The position numbers were made by a program, and so were the translations under genes. From an uncultured Oscillospiraceae bacterium (GTDB taxonomy: Bacteria > Bacillota > Clostridia > Oscillospirales > Oscillospiraceae), in the NCBI GenBank assembly GCA_900762005.1, contig CAAFEV010000144.1:1-8825 (forward strand): a stretch of DNA of 8,825 bases, in the 5' to 3' direction. The notes below the pieces were generated by a model. It was not told the DNA's origin and did not search any database. It worked only from the letters and a program-made list of their open reading frames with translations. Position 1 is the stretch's first letter; the number at the start of each line of letters is the position of its first letter. Shown here piece by piece: positions 6,327-8,825 of the stretch.

Positions 6327-7055
6327 TTATTTTTTCTGTGCCTGTGCAATGGTCGTCCGAACGCGATGAATGGGGAAGTCGAACCATTCGGTATAATGAT
6401 CCTGCACATAGCCGATAACCGTGCCGTCGCTGCCGGTCATCACGGTCTCCACCAGCAAAAGAGGTGTGTTGTCCGCAACATGCAGTGCCGTGGCAGGCTC
6501 ACCGCACGCACTGATTGCACGCACCCAGCCGTCGGAGTACTTCACTGTATGTCCGCATTTTTCCAATGTGCGGAAGGTGGAGCCATCAAAAGAGCTTTCT
6601 TCAATGCCCTGTAAAATGGCGTATGGGTAAATTGCGTTTTCGAAAACAACGGGGTTATTGTCTGCATAATAAATACGTTGCACATGGAACACAGGCTCCA
6701 GCGCGGAAATATGCAGCAGCTCCGCCTGCCGTGCGTTGGGCTTCGCGATGTCTAAAAGGAGATTTTCGATTTTAAGCGCGTATCCGTTCGCACAAATGAT
6801 TTCGGAAATACTTGCCAAATCATTCATCCCGTAATTGATTGTTCGTTGACTGACAAAGGAGCCGACACCGTGTATGCGGTTGATATGACCGCGATAGCTC
6901 ATTTCCTGCAGTGCTTCCCGTATGGTTGCACGGCTGACGCCGAAAAAAGCAGCCAGCTCCGGCTCGGATTGCAGGCGATCGCCGGGCTTCCATTCGCCGT
7001 TGTCAATTTTCTTCTGCATGACCTCAATTACATTTTCAAAGCGCTTTGTTTTCAT
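6327..7055 (-). CDS. GntR-family (HutC/UTRA) transcriptional regulator
   Basis: The 242-residue protein has an N-terminal winged helix-turn-helix (about 5-70) with GEWKPGDRLQSEPELAAFFGVSR spanning 20-42 and ATIREALQEMSYRG at 43-56, the GntR signature. Its C-terminal UTRA-like ligand domain (about 90-235) includes PVFHVQRIYYADNNPVVFENAIYP at 121-144, which marks the HutC subfamily. Such proteins bind a small pathway metabolite and usually repress their own operon. Lying between transporter genes and mtnA, it probably senses a methylthio-sugar phosphate or the imported nucleoside (inference). The ATG at 7055 follows AAGGAG (7067-7072) by 11 bases. A longer in-frame start at 7097 lies inside the permease gene and has no support. 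The gene overlaps the end of that permease by 20 bases. The operator was not found; the operon promoter lies off the window. Confidence 0.92.
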   Translation of the reverse strand: MKTKRFENVIEVMQKKIDNGEWKPGDRLQSEPELAAFFGVSRATIREALQEMSYRGHINRIHGVGSFVSQRTINYGMNDLASISEIICANGYALKIENLLLDIAKPNARQAELLHISALEPVFHVQRIYYADNNPVVFENAIYPYAILQGIEESSFDGSTFRTLEKCGHTVKYSDGWVRAISACGEPATALHVADNTPLLLVETVMTGSDGTVIGYVQDHYTEWFDFPIHRVRTTIAQAQKK

Positions 7056-7989
7056 GTTGCCGCTCTCTCCTTGCTTTGTGATAATATGGTTTACCAACGG
7101 CGGTTGGTATGTCGCCTCCGCGCCGGCTGATGCTGATTGCCAGTACTGTTACAAGATACGGAATCATCTGAATCATCTGCGGATATGTCACGAAGGTCTG
7201 TAGCCGTAGCTGCAAGGCTTCCATCAATCCGAACAGCAGGGCGGCCAGCGTTGTATAGATTGGATTCCAACGGCCGAAGACAAAAGCGGCAATCGCAATG
7301 AAGCCCTTTCCGGCGGTCATTCCGCGGGAGAAAAAGCTCAACTGACCGATGGATAAGCTAGCACCGCCGAGCCCGCACAGTGCCCCGCAGACCAGAACGC
7401 TGTCATACCGGATGCGCAGCGCATTGATGCCGACGCTGTCCGCCGCCTCGGGATGAATTCCCGTTGCGCGAAGCCGCAGTCCGAGCGGCGTTTTATAAAT
7501 TGTAAACCAAAGCACAAACAAAAGCAATAAAAACAGATAAAAAAATATGTCACTTGTCAATAGAGTCCCCAAAACCGGAATATCGGAAATTCCGGGCAGT
7601 GTAAAGGCACTGAAGGAATCGACTGCGGCGGATTTACCCTTGTTACCGAACACGGCACTCAAAAGGACAATGGTTATGCCGCTGCCCAGCATATTGATGC
7701 CAAGACCGCAGACAATTTGGTTGGCGCGAAAGCGAATGCAGAGGACGGCGTGAAGAAGCGAGAACACCACACCGCCGAGAACACCGAGCAGAATTCCGAT
7801 ATAGGCACTGCCTGTTAAATAAGAACCGAGCACTGCAAAAAAGGAGCCTGAGAGCATCATGCCCTCGAGTCCCATCGCCGTGACACCCGACAGCTCTGAA
7901 ACACAGCCGCCCAAAGCGGCAAAGGCAATCGGCAACGCCAACCGCATTCCGGAGGAAAGAAGCTGTTCGATCCACTGTACTGTGCCCAT
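7036..7989 (-). CDS. Nucleoside ABC transporter permease, NupQ/YufQ type
   Basis: The 317-residue inner-membrane protein is one of the two permease subunits of a BMP-family nucleoside importer. It shows alternating hydrophobic spans along its length, GLEGMMLSGSFFAVLG near residues 40-55 and RATGIHPEAADSVGINALRIRY near 175-196, followed by a Gly-rich span and a KGFIAIAAFVFGRWNP segment. These are hallmarks of the family. The ATG at 7989 is preceded 10 bases upstream by AAGGGGG (8000-8006). The end overlaps the GntR gene by 20 bases. The partner permease lies directly upstream and is damaged; the ATPase and binding lipoprotein would be expected further right, outside the window. The tie to mtnA and mtnP suggests methylthio-nucleosides as cargo (inference). 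The family is certain, the cargo is not. Confidence 0.93.
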   Translation of the reverse strand: MGTVQWIEQLLSSGMRLALPIAFAALGGCVSELSGVTAMGLEGMMLSGSFFAVLGSYLTGSAYIGILLGVLGGVVFSLLHAVLCIRFRANQIVCGLGINMLGSGITIVLLSAVFGNKGKSAAVDSFSAFTLPGISDIPVLGTLLTSDIFFYLFLLLLFVLWFTIYKTPLGLRLRATGIHPEAADSVGINALRIRYDSVLVCGALCGLGGASLSIGQLSFFSRGMTAGKGFIAIAAFVFGRWNPIYTTLAALLFGLMEALQLRLQTFVTYPQMIQMIPYLVTVLAISISRRGGDIPTAVGKPYYHKARRERQHENKAL

Positions 7990-7990
7990 G

Positions 7991-8761
7991 TAACGCGCGC
8001 CCCCTTCCCCGGAATAATGATTGCACCAGCATTGGCGCAGAAACGCTGAGTACGACCAGTGCTTGCAGAACTTCCGTAAATTCTGCCGGAATGCCGGTGG
8101 TCCGGCTCATTGCGGAGCCGCCGAATTGCAATGCACCGAACAGCAGCGACGACAAGCCTACGCCCAACGGAGAATTTCCGCCCAAAATAGCGACCGATAC
8201 GCCCTGATACCCTACGCCGGAGGCAAAGTCCTGAACAAAGCGGCCATGTGTTCCGAGTACCTCCAGGGTGCCGCCGATGCCGGCAATCGCGCCGGACAGC
8301 AGCATCGCCTGCATTTGCACACGATTTACGCAGATACCGCCCGCCTGTGCCGCCTCGGCATTTACACCGACCGCCTCAATTTCATAGCCCTTTGGCGTAT
8401 GATAGAGGAATAGCTGCGCACAGACAAGGAATACCAGCGCAACGACAACAGCCCAAGTCAACTGGTTTTGCGGCACAATGCGCGCAATCCGGGCAGATTC
8501 CTGCACAAGCTCGGTTTACGGCATCATGCCCGCCGCCTTAAAGGTGTGGTTGGAGAGATACCCGGTCAGCAGCACTGCAACATAATTCAGCATAATGGTG
8601 GTAACGACCTCGTGCGCACCGGTCTTTTGCTTTAAAATTGCCGGAATAAACGCATAAAGCGCGCCGAGAAGTGCGCCTGCAAGCATACAAAGCGGCAGAT
8701 GCAGCAGCAAGGGCAGGCCTATCAGATATCGCCCCACCAAAAATCCGGCAAAGGCACCCAT
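7991..8761 (-). pseudogene. Broken nucleoside ABC transporter permease, NupP/YufP type
   Basis: This is the partner permease of the gene that follows it. The frame is open from 8761 (MGAFAGFLVG, GAHEVVTTIMLNY) to a TAA at 8516-8518, and continues in the same frame with QESARIARI, TPKGYEIEAVGVNAEAAQAGG and VSVAILGGNSPLGV down to about 8000. All of this matches the NupP family in order and without a shift. Three defects are visible. The roughly 90 N-terminal residues usual in the family are missing, because the match stops at 8761 where foreign-looking sequence begins. The TAA replaces what is usually Gln in a local MPQT-like motif, so CAA to TAA is a simple explanation. There is no stop where the family ends, and the frame stays open far into the next gene (to 7643). 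It could be a true pseudogene or the result of assembly errors. Confidence 0.8.
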
Positions 8762-8763
8762 CA

Positions 8764-8825
8764 ATGTTCGTAGTTCCTAATCATCTTGTCGGTCAGTGGG
8801 CTTCCGAGTATCTGCGGCTCTATCC
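8764..8825 (+). CDS. Fragment resembling a large helicase of conjugative elements
   Basis: From the ATG at 8764 the + strand reads without stop to the window edge. It contains VVPNHLVGQW and ASEYLRLYP, which closely resemble a stretch in the very large SNF2/DEAD-type helicase proteins carried by integrative conjugative elements and related plasmids of gut Firmicutes, where this part lies just after the Walker A region. It is an internal piece of a protein that normally exceeds a thousand residues, so 8764 is not a real start. Only about 20 residues can be read, which limits certainty. Its sudden join to the permease gene at about 8758-8764 is the odd point. Confidence 0.5.
   Translation, partial: MFVVPNHLVGQWASEYLRLY

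Noticed and set aside
8516..8518. TAA read as glutamine by a variant genetic code
   Set aside because: gap, mtnA and the GntR gene in this window all end with TAA used as a normal stop.

Overview
The window looks like a chromosomal piece of a Gram-positive Clostridia-type bacterium, perhaps of the Oscillospiraceae group. The reasons are strong GGAGG-type ribosome binding sites, tight operons, moderately GC-rich codon use, a NupP/NupQ-type nucleoside ABC transporter, and a PqqD/radical SAM/HPr-kinase-like cassette. The taxonomic call is inference from style only.

Left part, + strand (about 100-3110): a four-gene operon follows a hairpin at the extreme left. It encodes (1) a membrane-anchored protein of unknown function with two beta-rich outer segments, (2) an HPr-kinase-like P-loop protein, (3) a radical SAM/SPASM enzyme and (4) a PqqD-like peptide-binding protein. 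Genes 1/2 and 3/4 overlap. The set resembles the maturation part of a RiPP (ribosomally made, modified peptide) pathway, yet no precursor peptide gene is visible. This is the least described system in the window.

Middle (3111-4384): gap (glyceraldehyde-3-phosphate dehydrogenase) stands alone. It has a clear promoter whose -35 lies in one arm of a long inverted repeat, a small hairpin in its leader, and a textbook terminator. The terminator probably also serves the convergent operon on its right.

Right part, - strand, read from right to left (8761 down to 4457): a broken nucleoside ABC permease, a second intact permease, a GntR/HutC-type regulator, mtnA (methylthioribose-1-phosphate isomerase) and an mtnP-type phosphorylase. 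Together these would import a nucleoside, probably a methylthio-nucleoside, cleave it to methylthioribose-1-phosphate, and isomerise it under control of the GntR protein. Residues in the phosphorylase base pocket resemble those of 6-oxopurine phosphorylases. Methylthioinosine may therefore be the true substrate, rather than methylthioadenosine.

The first permease carries an in-frame TAA, lacks a stop at its usual end, and loses its N-terminal part at about 8761. From there the + strand instead encodes about 20 residues resembling the inside of a large helicase of conjugative elements. That abrupt join is either a rearrangement or, more likely, a chimeric contig end. No tRNA, rRNA, CRISPR array or insertion sequence was seen. 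No gene-free stretch exceeds 300 bases.
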